Part shown: piece after piece, positions 53,021 through 63,023 of the stretch | Numbering within the stretch: position 1 is the stretch's first letter | Layout of the letters: every line of letters starts with the position of its first letter | Assembly: GCF_019798055.1 (NCBI RefSeq) | Contig: NZ_JAHOPH010000004.1 | Span: 62,001 to 126,000, forward strand | Reading direction: 5' to 3' | Length of the DNA stretch: 64,000 nucleotides | Origin: Salsipaludibacter albus | GTDB taxonomy: Bacteria > Actinomycetota > Nitriliruptoria > Nitriliruptorales > Nitriliruptoraceae | The notes under the pieces: model-generated | Told to the model about the DNA's origin: nothing | Databases searched by the model: none | The model's input: the letters and a program-made list of their open reading frames with translations, nothing else | Program-made: the position numbers and the translations under genes

Positions 53021-54192
53021 GCCTCGACCTGTCGTGCGGGCAGCACCAGTGCGAGGACCACGGCGACCACGAGGAACCCGGCGACGGTGGCCAGCGGTTC
53101 GGCCAGGTCCGTGACCCCACCGCCGGCGCTGGTGATGCCCAGGCCACGGATGAACGCCGCCGGTGGGGTCAGGTCCGACAGGCGCGACAGCCAGCCGCCC
53201 CCGCCGATCGGGAAGAACGCCCCGCCGAGCACGCCCAGCGCGATGCCGAGGATGGCGTTGATCGTGGACGCCTGCTCCGCCGTGCGGGCGACCTTCGTGA
53301 CGACCAGCACCAAGCTGGTCGCCGCGGCCACCGTCGCCACCACCAGGACCGCGATCGGCACGACCGATCCGAAGTCGACGTCGAAGAGCAGGCTGCCCGC
53401 CGTGAGCAGGATGCTCGTCGACACCAGGCCCAGGACGAACGACACCAGGGTCTTGGCCACGATGATGTCGCGCGGGTGCATCGGCATGGACTGCAGGCGC
53501 GGCAGGGTCCCGGTGTCGCGTTCCTGGAGGTAGCCGATGACTCCGAACCCCACCGTGAAGAACATGAACAGGGCGGTCTGGCCCGCGACCAGGCTGCCCT
53601 GCAGGCTGAGCTGTTCGTCGGCCACCCGGCCCGGTGACGTGGTGACCAACTGGTCGGCCTGGGCGACCTCGCCGGCCAGCGCCGAGACGGCGGACGAGTC
53701 GAGGCCCACGGACCCACCCGCGGCGGCGGCCCGGCTGGCGGTCGCGACGCGGTCGACGAACCCGTCGGTCACCGCGATCACGACGTCCTCCTCCAGCGAC
53801 CCGTCGCCCGAGCGGACCACCTCCACCTCGGGTGAGCCCCCGCCCTGCACCTGCGTCGAGAAGTCCTCCGGGACCAGGATCGCCACGTCCGCCCGCTCCT
53901 CGACGACCGCCGTGCGGGCCTCGTCGGCCGAGGACGCCGGGTCGACGGTGGCCGGCAGGACCGACATCGACTCGAAGGTCACCTGCAGCGCGGACCCCAG
54001 TTGGTCGGCGGTGCCCGTCATCGCGATGGTCGTGGCCTCGAAGTCCTCGGTCGAGCCCACCCCGGAGAACAGCAGGTTGAACACGACCATCAGCGCGAAG
54101 GGCACGGCCAGTCCGAACACCAGCACGGACCGGTCGCGGACCCGCTGGCGCAGGTCGCTGCCCGTCATGGTGACGATCGCACGCAGGTTCAC
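53017..54192 (-). CDS. ABC-2 type transporter permease
   Basis: A 391-residue paralogue of the next gene with the same topology: helix VLVFGLAVPFALMVVFNLLF, a large external loop, then GQTALFMFFTVGFGVIGYLQ onward with five helices. The loop before the last helices has QERDTGTLPRLQSMPMHP, a typical ABC-2 coupling segment. It begins 27 nt after the ATPase stop. Confidence 0.88.
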   Translation of the reverse strand: MNLRAIVTMTGSDLRQRVRDRSVLVFGLAVPFALMVVFNLLFSGVGSTEDFEATTIAMTGTADQLGSALQVTFESMSVLPATVDPASSADEARTAVVEERADVAILVPEDFSTQVQGGGSPEVEVVRSGDGSLEEDVVIAVTDGFVDRVATASRAAAAGGSVGLDSSAVSALAGEVAQADQLVTTSPGRVADEQLSLQGSLVAGQTALFMFFTVGFGVIGYLQERDTGTLPRLQSMPMHPRDIIVAKTLVSFVLGLVSTSILLTAGSLLFDVDFGSVVPIAVLVVATVAAATSLVLVVTKVARTAEQASTINAILGIALGVLGGAFFPIGGGGWLSRLSDLTPPAAFIRGLGITSAGGGVTDLAEPLATVAGFLVVAVVLALVLPARQVEA

Positions 54193-54219
54193 GCCCGCCC
54201 TCCCCGGCGGCGGGTGCCG

Positions 54220-55158
54220 TCAGTCACGCAGGGCCCGCCCGGTCAGGTGGAGGAAGACCGCCTCCAGGTCCGGCTGGGACACCTCGACGTCGGCCAGGGA
54301 CATGCCCGCGGCAGCTGCGGTCGACACGACCTCGGCCAGCACGGCGGACGCGTCCACGACGGTCAGGGTGATCGTGCGTCCGTCCTCGGCCACCTGGTGG
54401 ACGCCGGGAAGGTCCCCAAGGGCCACCGCGGCAGCCCCCACCTCTCCCCCACCGGCCAGGTCGATCCGGTCGACCTCGCCCGTCAGGCGGACCAGCTCGT
54501 CGCGGGTCCCTTCGGCCTGGAGGCTGCCGTGGTCGATGATCCCGATCCGGTCGCAGAGACGTTCGGCCTCCTCCATGTAGTGGGTCGTGTAGAGCACGGC
54601 CATGCCCTCGCCCGACAGGGCTTCGACCGATTCCAGGATGGCGTTGCGGGACTGGGGGTCGACCCCGACCGTCGGCTCGTCGAGCACGAGCAGGGCCGGA
54701 CGGTGCAGCAGGCCGATGCCGATGTTGAGCCGACGCTTCATCCCGCCGGAGTATTCCTTGGCGAGGTCGTCGGCACGGTCGACCAGGCCGATGACCTCGA
54801 GCACCTCGCCCATCCGGGACTCGCGCACGTCCTTGGCCATGCCCTGCAGCCGGGCGAAGAACCGCAGGTTCTCACGCCCCGTGAGGTCGGGGTAGATCGC
54901 GAGGTCCTGGGGCACCAGACCGATGTGGCGCTTGGCGTCGACGGCTGCCGGCCCGATCTCGATGCCGGCCACGCGGGCCGCACCGGCATCGGGTTCGAGC
55001 AGCCCGGCGACCATGGAGATCGTCGTGGTCTTGCCGGCCCCGTTGGGCCCGAGCAACCCGTAGGTCTCGCCCGGCGCGATCGTGAACGACACGTCGTCCA
55101 CGGCCACGAGGTCACCGAACCGGCGCACCAGTCCGGCGCAGTCCAACACCTGGTCCAT
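54220..55158 (-). CDS. ABC exporter ATP-binding protein (DRA family)
   Basis: A 312-residue ATPase. Walker A LLGPNGAGKTTTISMVAG, Q-loop VPQDLAIYPDLTG, signature YSGGMKRRLNIGIGLLHRP, Walker B LLVLDEPTVGVDPQ, switch YTTHYMEEAERL. The C-terminal 80 residues are the DUF4162-like extension of DrrA-type ATPases. It leads the operon with the two permeases. Upstream is the echo of the uvrB end (55251-55287). Confidence 0.94.
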   Translation of the reverse strand: MDQVLDCAGLVRRFGDLVAVDDVSFTIAPGETYGLLGPNGAGKTTTISMVAGLLEPDAGAARVAGIEIGPAAVDAKRHIGLVPQDLAIYPDLTGRENLRFFARLQGMAKDVRESRMGEVLEVIGLVDRADDLAKEYSGGMKRRLNIGIGLLHRPALLVLDEPTVGVDPQSRNAILESVEALSGEGMAVLYTTHYMEEAERLCDRIGIIDHGSLQAEGTRDELVRLTGEVDRIDLAGGGEVGAAAVALGDLPGVHQVAEDGRTITLTVVDASAVLAEVVSTAAAAGMSLADVEVSQPDLEAVFLHLTGRALRD

Positions 55159-55250
55159 GACCCCTCGTCCGTGCGCGTGTCGCGAGCGATCCCGAACCTA
55201 GTCCCCCACCCCGCCGGCAGTGGGCGACGTCCCCCGACGCCCGTCCACTG

Positions 55251-55287
55251 TCAGACGTTCGCCTGCGACATGAGCCTGTGTTCGCGT
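55251..55287 (-). repeat. echo of the uvrB 3' end
   Basis: On the minus strand this reads, in one frame, REHRLMSQANV and TGA, against [11 protein letters not shown] and TGA at the real uvrB end (55358-55394). About 28 of 37 bases match, including CATGTCGCAGGC; several differences are synonymous. It lies 107 nt beyond the uvrB stop and is out of frame with it. Confidence 0.65.
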
Positions 55288-55335
55288 GCTGGTCCCGCAC
55301 AGCCGCTGCTGCGAAGCCGGCAGCATCGACCAGCA
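55287..55335 (-). repeat. nested inverted repeat between uvrB and its echo
   Basis: TGCTGGTC (55287-55294) pairs with GACCAGCA (55328-55335), and inside it TGCTGC (55307-55312) pairs with GCAGCA (55320-55325). It could serve as the uvrB terminator or be part of an inserted element. Confidence 0.6.
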
Positions 55336-55357
55336 TTGGAAATCGCCAAGGAAGCCG

Positions 55358-57487
55358 TCAGATCCCAGCCTGCGACATGTGGCGATGTTCGCGCTGGAGT
55401 TCGGAGATCTCGTCGCGGAGACGGGCGGCGTACTCGAAGCGGAGGTCGGCGGCAGCCTCGTGCATCTCCTCCTCGAGCCGGTGGATCAGCCCCTCCAGGT
55501 CCGCCAGGGGCATGTCGGAGGTGTCGACCCGGGCCAGGGACTCGCGCTCGACCGGGGCGTAGTCCTCGCCGGCCTCCTCGGCACGCACGGCGGCGATGAT
55601 GTCGCCGACCCGCTTGCGGATCGTCTGCGGGTCGATGCCGTGCTCGAGGTTGTGGGCCAGCTGGGCCTCGCGACGCCGGTTGGTCTCGTCGATCGCGTAG
55701 CGCATCGAGTCGGTCAGGTCCTCGGCGTACATCACCACCGTGCCGTTGACGTTGCGGGCCGCACGCCCGATGGTCTGCACCAACGAGGTCGACGAGCGCA
55801 GGAACCCCTCCTTGTCGGCGTCGAGGATCGCGACCAGCGACACCTCGGGCAGGTCGAGTCCCTCGCGCAGCAGGTTGATCCCCACCAGCACGTCGAACTC
55901 GCCCAGTCGCAGCGATCGCAGGATCTGCACGCGCTCGACCGTGTCGATGTCGGAGTGGAGGTAGCGGACCCGCACGCCGTTGTCGACGAGGTAGTCGGTC
56001 AGGTCCTCGGCCATCTTCTTGGTCAGCGTGGTGACCAGCACCCGCTCGTCGGCCTCGGCCCGCGCCCGGATCTCCTCCATGAGGTCGTCGATCTGGCCGG
56101 TGGTCGAACGGATCTCGACCTGGGGGTCGACCAGGCCGGTCGGGCGGATGATCTGCTCGACGATGCTGGAGGACTCGCGCCGCTCGTAGTTGCTGGGCGT
56201 GGCCGAGATGAACAGCCGCTGGCCGATCCGCTCGAGGAACTCCTCGAAGCGCAGCGGTCGGTTGTCCAGTGCGGAGGGCAGCCGGAACCCGTGGTCGACC
56301 AGGGTCTCCTTGCGCGAGCGGTCACCCTCGTACATGCCCCCGATCTGGGGCACCGTGACGTGCGACTCGTCGACGAACAGCACGAAGTCGTCGGGGAAGT
56401 AGTCCAGCAGCGTGAACGGCGGCTCGCCGGGCGCGCGTCCGTCGAAGTGACGCGAATAGTTCTCGATGCCATTGCAGAACCCGACCTCGCGGATCATCTC
56501 GAGGTCGTAGTTGGTGCGCATCTGCAGCCGCTGGGCCTCGAGCAACTTGTTCTGCGACCGGAGCTGCTCGAGCCGCTCGCCCAGCTCCTCCTCGATGGTC
56601 GTCGCGGCCCGCACGAGCGTGGAGTCCGACGTCACGTAGTGCGACCCGGGGAACACGGCGTAGCGCTCGAGGTTGCCCGACACCTCGCCGGTGACCGTGT
56701 CGACCCGCGCGATCCGGTCGATCTCGTCACCGAAGAACTCGACCCGCAGGGCCTTGTCGCTGTCGACCGGGAACACCTCGAGGGTGTCGCCCCGGACCCG
56801 GAACGTGCCCCGGACGAGGTTGAGGTCGTTGCGGCTGTACTGCAGGTCCACCAGCCGGCGCATGGTGCGCTCGAGCCCGATCTCCTCGCCGCTGCGCAGC
56901 CACAGGATGTGGTCGGCGTACTCCGACGGCGAACCCAGGCCGAAGATGCACGACACCGACGCGACCACCAGCGTGTCACGTCGCGACAGCAGCGCCATCG
57001 TGGCGCGGTGTCGCAGTCGCTCGATCTCGTCGTTGACCGACGAGTCCTTCTCGATGTAGGTGTCCGACGACGGGACGTAGGCCTCGGGCTGGTAGTAGTC
57101 GTAGTAGCTGACGAAGTACTCGACGGCGTTGTCGGGCAGGAAGTCGCGGAACTCGTTGGCGAGCTGGGCCGCCAGGGTCTTGTTCGGCGCGATGACCAGG
57201 GCCGGCCGGTTGACCTGTTCGAGCACCTTCGCGGCCGTGAAGGTCTTGCCCGTTCCCGTGGCCCCCAGCAGGGTCACGGCCTTCTCGCCGGCGCCCAGGG
57301 CGTCGACGATGCCGGCGATGGCCGCGGGCTGGTCACCGGCGGGCTCGAAGTCGCTGACCACGCGGAACGTGCCCGCCTGGCGATCGGTGCGCCCCGGCTG
57401 CACGGACTGGTCCGGCAGGTCGGGGACCTCATTCGCCCGGGGGGTCGTGGGGGGCAGGAGCGGCTGGGAAGTCGTGTTCGTCGTCAT
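55358..57487 (-). CDS. uvrB: excinuclease ABC subunit B
   Basis: Helicase-like damage verifier of nucleotide-excision repair. ATG 57487 gives 709 residues; a TTG 30 nt upstream is the alternative. Walker [17 protein letters not shown], beta-hairpin region [24 protein letters not shown]-type box [16 protein letters not shown], helicase motif [14 protein letters not shown] and the C-terminal UVR domain [20 protein letters not shown]. The 35-residue Pro/Thr-rich N-terminal leader is unusual. uvrB is 11 kb from uvrA and divided from it by unrelated genes. Confidence 0.97.
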   Translation of the reverse strand: MTTNTTSQPLLPPTTPRANEVPDLPDQSVQPGRTDRQAGTFRVVSDFEPAGDQPAAIAGIVDALGAGEKAVTLLGATGTGKTFTAAKVLEQVNRPALVIAPNKTLAAQLANEFRDFLPDNAVEYFVSYYDYYQPEAYVPSSDTYIEKDSSVNDEIERLRHRATMALLSRRDTLVVASVSCIFGLGSPSEYADHILWLRSGEEIGLERTMRRLVDLQYSRNDLNLVRGTFRVRGDTLEVFPVDSDKALRVEFFGDEIDRIARVDTVTGEVSGNLERYAVFPGSHYVTSDSTLVRAATTIEEELGERLEQLRSQNKLLEAQRLQMRTNYDLEMIREVGFCNGIENYSRHFDGRAPGEPPFTLLDYFPDDFVLFVDESHVTVPQIGGMYEGDRSRKETLVDHGFRLPSALDNRPLRFEEFLERIGQRLFISATPSNYERRESSSIVEQIIRPTGLVDPQVEIRSTTGQIDDLMEEIRARAEADERVLVTTLTKKMAEDLTDYLVDNGVRVRYLHSDIDTVERVQILRSLRLGEFDVLVGINLLREGLDLPEVSLVAILDADKEGFLRSSTSLVQTIGRAARNVNGTVVMYAEDLTDSMRYAIDETNRRREAQLAHNLEHGIDPQTIRKRVGDIIAAVRAEEAGEDYAPVERESLARVDTSDMPLADLEGLIHRLEEEMHEAAADLRFEYAARLRDEISELQREHRHMSQAGI

Positions 57488-57535
57488 GCCGTCGAACTTA
57501 CCCCCGGGGTCCGACAACCCACCCCGCCCCCAAGG

Positions 57536-59497
57536 TCACGGCGAGCGCGTGACGTCGGCGAAGATCGGGAGGTGGTCGCTGGCGGTGGTGGCGGGCACGT
57601 CGACGTCGCGGAAGGCCAGGTCGGGCGTGCCGAGGATCCAGTCGATGGTGTGGTCCGGCGCATCGGCCGGTGACGTGGGACGGATCTCGCCGTCCGCCTG
57701 GGCCGAGACCAGGCCGGTGGCGTCGAACCACGGGGCGATGTCGGGCGATCCGGGACGCGAGTTCAGGTCGCCGGCCAGCACCGTGCGCTCGGCACCGTCC
57801 CACGCCGCGAGCACCAACCGGGCCTGGTCCTGGCGGGTCGCGGTGGTGTCGTCCTGGTGTTGCAGGTGGATGCTGAACACCTCCAGCACGTCGTCGTCGA
57901 ACGCGACGGAGGCGGCCACCCAGCCGCGCCGCATCGGGCCCTCACCCTTCGGCATGGTCCCGGAGCGCCAGCGCTGGATCGGCCGGGTCGACAGGACCGC
58001 GTTGCCGAACTGGTGGTCCGCGGCCGGCCCGTACACGAACTGGGCGTCCAGGCGTCGCCCCAGCCACGACGCGAGGTCGATCCCGCCGGCCAGGGGCCAG
58101 CCGCGGGCGACCTCCTGGAGCGCCATGACCTCCGCGCCCCCCTCCTCCAGCACGTCGGCGATGCGGTCGGGGTCCAGTCGTCCGTCGGTCCCCACCCCGG
58201 AATGGAGGTTGTACGTGGCCACGCGCACGCGTTCCTCCCCCGCCGGCCCGGACCCGTCCTCGCGGGCCGACCCCGGCCCGGTCAGCGCGAGCACGGCGGG
58301 CACGACCAGCACCGGTGCGACCGCCAGCACGGCCGTCACCGTCCCGGCCCGCCCGCGGTCGGCACCGCCGGCCTGGTCCACCGTCGCCTCCTCCACGGCG
58401 GTGGGCGGTGCCACCACGGCCGTGGCGACCAGCACCAGTGCGACGAACACGGGCCAGGTCGCCTGTGGCACGCCCAACGGGAGCTCGTAGGAGATCTGGT
58501 AGGGCAGCATGCCTGCCACGAGCACCAGGGCACCGATCCCGCCCCCGAGCCCGGTCCGCCAGGCGCGCCCCGGGGCCGACGGCGTCACCGACTCGGCCCG
58601 GGTCCCGGTCGCCCCCGCGCGGTCCAGCGCGGTGACGACCAGCACCCCGACCGCCCACTGGGCCGCCAGAACGAGCACGACGACGACCGGGCCGCCCACG
58701 GCGGTCGGTCCGGTGGCCAGCGCGGCGACCGCCACCACGGTGGTCGCCGCCACGCCGACCGCCACCCGCCGGGCGTGCCCGCTCCCGAGCAGGCCGCCGC
58801 ACGCCAGGCCCAGCCCCACGACGACGACCGCCCCGGAGGCTGCCAGCCCCAGGCCGGCGGACGACGCCACGAACGCCGGACTGGCCAGTGCGAGCGTCTG
58901 CAGCGCCAGGACCGGGGCGACCACGATGGCCCCACGGAGCCGGTCGGGTCCCCATGGTCCGGTCGAGGCCACGACCCACCCCGTGGCGACCACGACCAGG
59001 GTGGCGATCGCCAGCCCGACGACCATGGCCGCCACCGACGACTGCCACGACGGGTCCCACGTCACGAAGGCCAACCGGATCCCGGCGTCGACCGCCAGGC
59101 CGACGAACAGCCCGGTGGTCGCCGCCCGCGCCCCCCGACGGGCGACCACGACCCGCACCACGAGCGGGAGCGTGACCAGGCCGGCCACGACCCCCGCCAT
59201 CACCACGACCAGCGCCGGCGTGGCCTGGACCTGGACGACGACGCGAGCGCCGCCGAGCACCGCGCCGCCGACCCCCAGCAGCACCCTCGGGTGCACGAAC
59301 CGACCGACGGGGGCCGCGAGCAGCGGCAGGGCGAACAGCACCGGCACCAGCCAGGCCGCGGTCAGGAAGCCGAGGTCCTCGGCCAGTGCGTACAGCAGCG
59401 GGAACGACACCCGCAGCAGTTCGGCCAGCACCGCGGCCACGACGACCAGCAGCACCGTCGCCGGTCGGGTCCGCGGGATGTCGGACACCTCGGGCAC
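57536..59497 (-). CDS. polytopic membrane protein fused to an endonuclease/exonuclease/phosphatase domain
   Basis: A 653-residue fusion. About 13 hydrophobic segments fill residues 10-410. A periplasmic- or cytoplasmic-side EEP domain follows: RVATYNLHSGVGTDGRLDPD, VMALQEVARG (catalytic Glu), VFSIHLQHQDD, LAGDLNSRPGSPD, HTIDWILG and TASDHLPIFADV (catalytic His). VanJ-type proteins combine a few helices with EEP, but this membrane part is much larger. It may hydrolyse a membrane lipid phosphate or nucleic acid; unknown. GTG 59497 starts 4 nt after the preceding stop. Confidence 0.8.
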   Translation of the reverse strand: MPEVSDIPRTRPATVLLVVVAAVLAELLRVSFPLLYALAEDLGFLTAAWLVPVLFALPLLAAPVGRFVHPRVLLGVGGAVLGGARVVVQVQATPALVVVMAGVVAGLVTLPLVVRVVVARRGARAATTGLFVGLAVDAGIRLAFVTWDPSWQSSVAAMVVGLAIATLVVVATGWVVASTGPWGPDRLRGAIVVAPVLALQTLALASPAFVASSAGLGLAASGAVVVVGLGLACGGLLGSGHARRVAVGVAATTVVAVAALATGPTAVGGPVVVVLVLAAQWAVGVLVVTALDRAGATGTRAESVTPSAPGRAWRTGLGGGIGALVLVAGMLPYQISYELPLGVPQATWPVFVALVLVATAVVAPPTAVEEATVDQAGGADRGRAGTVTAVLAVAPVLVVPAVLALTGPGSAREDGSGPAGEERVRVATYNLHSGVGTDGRLDPDRIADVLEEGGAEVMALQEVARGWPLAGGIDLASWLGRRLDAQFVYGPAADHQFGNAVLSTRPIQRWRSGTMPKGEGPMRRGWVAASVAFDDDVLEVFSIHLQHQDDTTATRQDQARLVLAAWDGAERTVLAGDLNSRPGSPDIAPWFDATGLVSAQADGEIRPTSPADAPDHTIDWILGTPDLAFRDVDVPATTASDHLPIFADVTRSP

Positions 59498-59501
59498 GGC
59501 G

Positions 59502-61190
59502 CTACTCGAACGTCTCGGTCACGTCCCAGCCCGGTGGGTACAGGCTCGGGATCCGCTCGGCCCGGTACATGCCCCAGCCCTCGCAGTGCTCGTCGTCCCG
59601 GGTGGTCAGCTGCCAGACGATGTCGTTGGTGGCCTCGTCGACCTCGACGAGCTGGCCGTGGACGAACGTCGTGTCGTCCTCGGCCTCGGGGAGCTCGCAG
59701 GCGGCGGTCTGGCCCCCGTGGGTGATCAGGACGCTGTGCCCGCCACCCTCGATGTCGAGCCGGTCGGCGTCGCCCACGAAGGAGGCGTAGACGTCCGGGT
59801 CCATGCGGTGCTCCCAGAGCTGCTCGATGGTCTGGGCCTCGGGGTCGATCGCGTAGCGGACCGCCCGGCTGTAGGGCTCGGGCGCGTCGTCGCGCAGGTT
59901 GCCGTTGTCGTAGAGCAGGATCGTGCCGTCGTCCTGGAGCTCGGGGGCGTGCTGGTGCCAGAACCACCGGCCGTCGCCGACCATCTCCCAGCCCGTGTCG
60001 ACGCCGACCTCCCAGCGCAGTGACCCGGCCGGACCGCCCTCGTCGTCGACCGCGCGCAGGGCCCACAGCGAATCGGTGTGGCGGTTGGACACGAGCCAGG
60101 TGTCCCCGTCGTCGATCGGGATCACCGCGTTGGCGTGGGTCCAGTCACGTGGCTGGTACCCCTCCGGGAACTGCGGGTCGAGGTAGCCGGCCGAGCAGTA
60201 GTCGGACTCGACCGGACGCGGGTCGTCGCGGACGTCCTGGGCGTCGAAGAACGACAGCTCCTGCAGGACCTGGCCGTCCGCGGGATCGAACACGACCACC
60301 GCGTCGCCGACGATGTTCTCGACGTCGCCGGGCTCGGACGACTCGCACAGCCCGTCCGGGTAGGCGACCTCCTCGACGACCCGGGTCAGGGTGACGTAGT
60401 TGCCGTCCTCGGTCTCGAGCGTCTCGTGGTGGGTGCTGTGGACGTCCAGGTCGATGACCTCGCCGGGCGACAGCCCGTAGCCGCGGGCGCCCTCCTCGGA
60501 GCCCGTGGCGGTGCCGCGCCACTCCCCCAGCACCTCGCCGGTGGGTGCGATCAGTCGGGTGGAGTCCTCGTCGATGCCGAACAGGAAGTTGCCGTCGTCG
60601 TCGCGGACGAGCTGCTGCACCCGGCCGGGCTCGTTGTGGTACCAGACGATCCGACCCTCGGCGTCCACGACCTGGATGTAGCCGGCGTGGGTGTTCGGCT
60701 CGGCGCCGGCGACCGGGGGTCGGTAGATCGAGTTGAACAGGGTCAGGCCGGGGCTCATCCGCTCGGGCTGCGACACGTCGACCGTGATGGGCGGCAGCTG
60801 GTCGAGCGGCAGCGGGGTCGTCACCAGGGTTCCGACCTCGGCGCTCGCCACCTCGTCACCCGCGGCGTCGCGGACCGTGACCGCGACGTCGTAGGTCGTG
60901 TCGGCCAGCAACCCGAGCAACGGCACGTCGTGGCTGGTCGCGGGCGAGTCCGTCCCGCCGACCGTGAGCTGGTGACCGGGGGCGACGGCCCGGACCTCGA
61001 CCGTGCTGGGGTCGCTCGTGGTGAGGCTGACCGTGCCACGGATGGCGTTGTCGGGATCGCGCGTGACCGCCACGTCGTCCGCGACGCCGCGCAGCCCCGA
61101 GGGCACGGTGCGGTACCAGCCGACGGCCAGCGCCACCAGGGCTCCCAGCACCACGACCAGCAGCAGCGGGGTCCGCCAACGTCGCACCAT
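59502..61190 (-). CDS. arylsulfotransferase (ASST)-like protein
   Basis: A 562-residue protein with an N-terminal anchor or signal (TPLLLVVVLGALVALAVGWY) from ATG 61190 (AGGAGG 5 nt upstream). After a fibronectin-like 100-residue domain comes a beta-propeller of the Arylsulfotrans family: EVIDLDVHSTHHETLETEDG, QPRDWTHANAVIPIDD, WFWHQHAPELQDDGTILLYD and GGGHSVLITHGGQ, with several His at expected catalytic places. The real substrate is uncertain because many family members are not sulfotransferases. It is coupled to the EEP fusion gene. Confidence 0.8.
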   Translation of the reverse strand: MVRRWRTPLLLVVVLGALVALAVGWYRTVPSGLRGVADDVAVTRDPDNAIRGTVSLTTSDPSTVEVRAVAPGHQLTVGGTDSPATSHDVPLLGLLADTTYDVAVTVRDAAGDEVASAEVGTLVTTPLPLDQLPPITVDVSQPERMSPGLTLFNSIYRPPVAGAEPNTHAGYIQVVDAEGRIVWYHNEPGRVQQLVRDDDGNFLFGIDEDSTRLIAPTGEVLGEWRGTATGSEEGARGYGLSPGEVIDLDVHSTHHETLETEDGNYVTLTRVVEEVAYPDGLCESSEPGDVENIVGDAVVVFDPADGQVLQELSFFDAQDVRDDPRPVESDYCSAGYLDPQFPEGYQPRDWTHANAVIPIDDGDTWLVSNRHTDSLWALRAVDDEGGPAGSLRWEVGVDTGWEMVGDGRWFWHQHAPELQDDGTILLYDNGNLRDDAPEPYSRAVRYAIDPEAQTIEQLWEHRMDPDVYASFVGDADRLDIEGGGHSVLITHGGQTAACELPEAEDDTTFVHGQLVEVDEATNDIVWQLTTRDDEHCEGWGMYRAERIPSLYPPGWDVTETFE

Positions 61191-61279
61191 GGACGCCTCC
61201 TTCGCACGGGCCCGGACGCTAGCGCACCCCGACCCCCGAACACCGCCCACCTGCCCCGTCCGGACGGTCCCGGGCGTGC

Positions 61280-62995
61280 TCAGCCGGGGGCGGTGGAGAA
61301 CGCCTCACGCAGGTCCTCGGCGACCGCCGGGGACACCTGCTCGACGCTGGCGAGGAGGGACTCGACGTCGGCGACGCCCAGGGCGTGGTCGGCGATCACC
61401 TGGCGGATCGCGTCGTCGACCACGTCCACCCCGTGCGCCTCGGCCGCGTCGACCCAGGCCGTGGCCGCCGTGCGGTAGATCGCCACGGAGTAGGTCGAGC
61501 CGTCCGGGAAGTCGGCTGCCGCCTGGGCCGGGGCCACGCGGTCGGGCTGGCCCTCGTCGGACAGGCTCCGGGCGGCCAGGCCGTCGGCGAAGGCCTGGCC
61601 GTCCTGGGCGAGGAACCAGCGCCAGGTGAGGTACTGCGCCAGCGGCTCGTCCACGACCGGGTCCGACAACGACCCGTTGCCGACGAGTGCGTGGAAGTAC
61701 TGGTGGGCCCACTCGTGGGCGAGCGTGAACTCGGTGCCCACGTCGGTCGGCTGCCAGTACTCGGTGTCCTCGATGACCAGGCCCGGGAACTCCATCCCGG
61801 CGGCGGGCAGGATCGGAGCGCGGACGAGGTCCAGCTCGGGCCACGGAAGATCGCCCCAGCGCTCGGCGTAGGCGACCAGCTGGTCGTGGCTGACCTGGGC
61901 GACCGGTCTGTCGTCGGACCCGTCGTCGCTGGTCGCGACGACGACGGGCGCGGCCGCCCCGTCGCCGGCCACGGTGGTCGGGGTCGCGCCGTCCGGGAAC
62001 CACGTCGCTGCGAGGTCGCGCAGGCCGAAGCCCAGTGCTCGCACCGTGCCCTCCGGGGTCGCGCGGTCCACCGCCCCCGTGCGCAGGGTGCCCTCGGGGA
62101 CCGTGACGTCGACCACCCAGGTGCCGGCCGCGAACGCGCCCAGGTCACCCCACTGCGGGACGGCCCCGTCGTTGTCGGGCACCGCGACGACGGCGGGCAG
62201 CCAGTGGCCGAGGGTCACGACGTCACCGTGGTCGGCCAGGAGTCCGTAGCCGGCCGGTCCGCCCCCGGCGGCGAGGTCCTCGGCAGCAGGGAGGTCGTAG
62301 GCCACGTCCAGGTGGAGCACGACCCCGTCCGGGGCGGCTGCGCCGAGGTCGACGACCACCCGGTCCAGCTCGGGCTCGACCGTGGTCGTGACGTCGCTCC
62401 CGGTGACCGTGGCCGTGATCGCCAGCGAGTCCACCGAGGGCCCGATCGACTCGCTGGCGGCCAGGATCCGGAGCACGACCTGGTCGTCGGCGGCCGGCAC
62501 GGCGACGGCCAGTGACGCGGTCACCCGGTCGCGGTCCACCGACGCCGACCCGACCGTGACCGGTCCGGCGCTCGTGGCCGCCTCGACCAGCGCTCGCTGG
62601 CTCTCCACGACCACCCCGTCCGCGGTGGCCAGCAGGTCCACGGCAGCCTGCTGGAGTTCGGCCACCGAGGCCGTGGCTGCGACGTCGGGGGTGGCCAGGA
62701 GGTCCGGCAGGGCCCACGACGTGGGCATCGGGCTGGCCTGTCCGTCCCGGTCGAGGGGACCGGTCGCCACGTCCGGCGAGACCGTCGCCGGCCCCGGGCT
62801 CGACGTTGGGCTCGACGTCGCGGTGGAGCCGGGTGTGGGCGTCGTCGACGGCACCGGCGTCGCCCGAGCCGTCGTGGGGGACGGCTGGCCGGACCCCGTG
62901 GACTCCGATGGCGTGCCACCGTCCGTGTCGCACGCCCCGAGCCCCAGGACCACCACCACGACGACCAGCACCACCCGTGCGCGCTCCCACCTCAT
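61280..62995 (-). CDS. gluzincin (M1-like) metallopeptidase lipoprotein
   Basis: A 571-residue lipoprotein from ATG 62995 (GGAG upstream). Signal RVVLVVVVVVLGLGAC ends in a lipobox; a long Ser/Thr/Pro linker follows to about residue 85. The catalytic zinc site is LAHEWAHQYFHALVG followed by VVDEPLAQY about 18 residues later (HExxH-x18-E), as in M1 proteases, but the GAMEN exopeptidase motif is absent. It is probably a cell-surface protease or a degenerate relative. Confidence 0.78.
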   Translation of the reverse strand: MRWERARVVLVVVVVVLGLGACDTDGGTPSESTGSGQPSPTTARATPVPSTTPTPGSTATSSPTSSPGPATVSPDVATGPLDRDGQASPMPTSWALPDLLATPDVAATASVAELQQAAVDLLATADGVVVESQRALVEAATSAGPVTVGSASVDRDRVTASLAVAVPAADDQVVLRILAASESIGPSVDSLAITATVTGSDVTTTVEPELDRVVVDLGAAAPDGVVLHLDVAYDLPAAEDLAAGGGPAGYGLLADHGDVVTLGHWLPAVVAVPDNDGAVPQWGDLGAFAAGTWVVDVTVPEGTLRTGAVDRATPEGTVRALGFGLRDLAATWFPDGATPTTVAGDGAAAPVVVATSDDGSDDRPVAQVSHDQLVAYAERWGDLPWPELDLVRAPILPAAGMEFPGLVIEDTEYWQPTDVGTEFTLAHEWAHQYFHALVGNGSLSDPVVDEPLAQYLTWRWFLAQDGQAFADGLAARSLSDEGQPDRVAPAQAAADFPDGSTYSVAIYRTAATAWVDAAEAHGVDVVDDAIRQVIADHALGVADVESLLASVEQVSPAVAEDLREAFSTAPG

Positions 62996-63023
62996 CGCGG
63001 GCTCCGTCCCGGTCGTGGCATGC

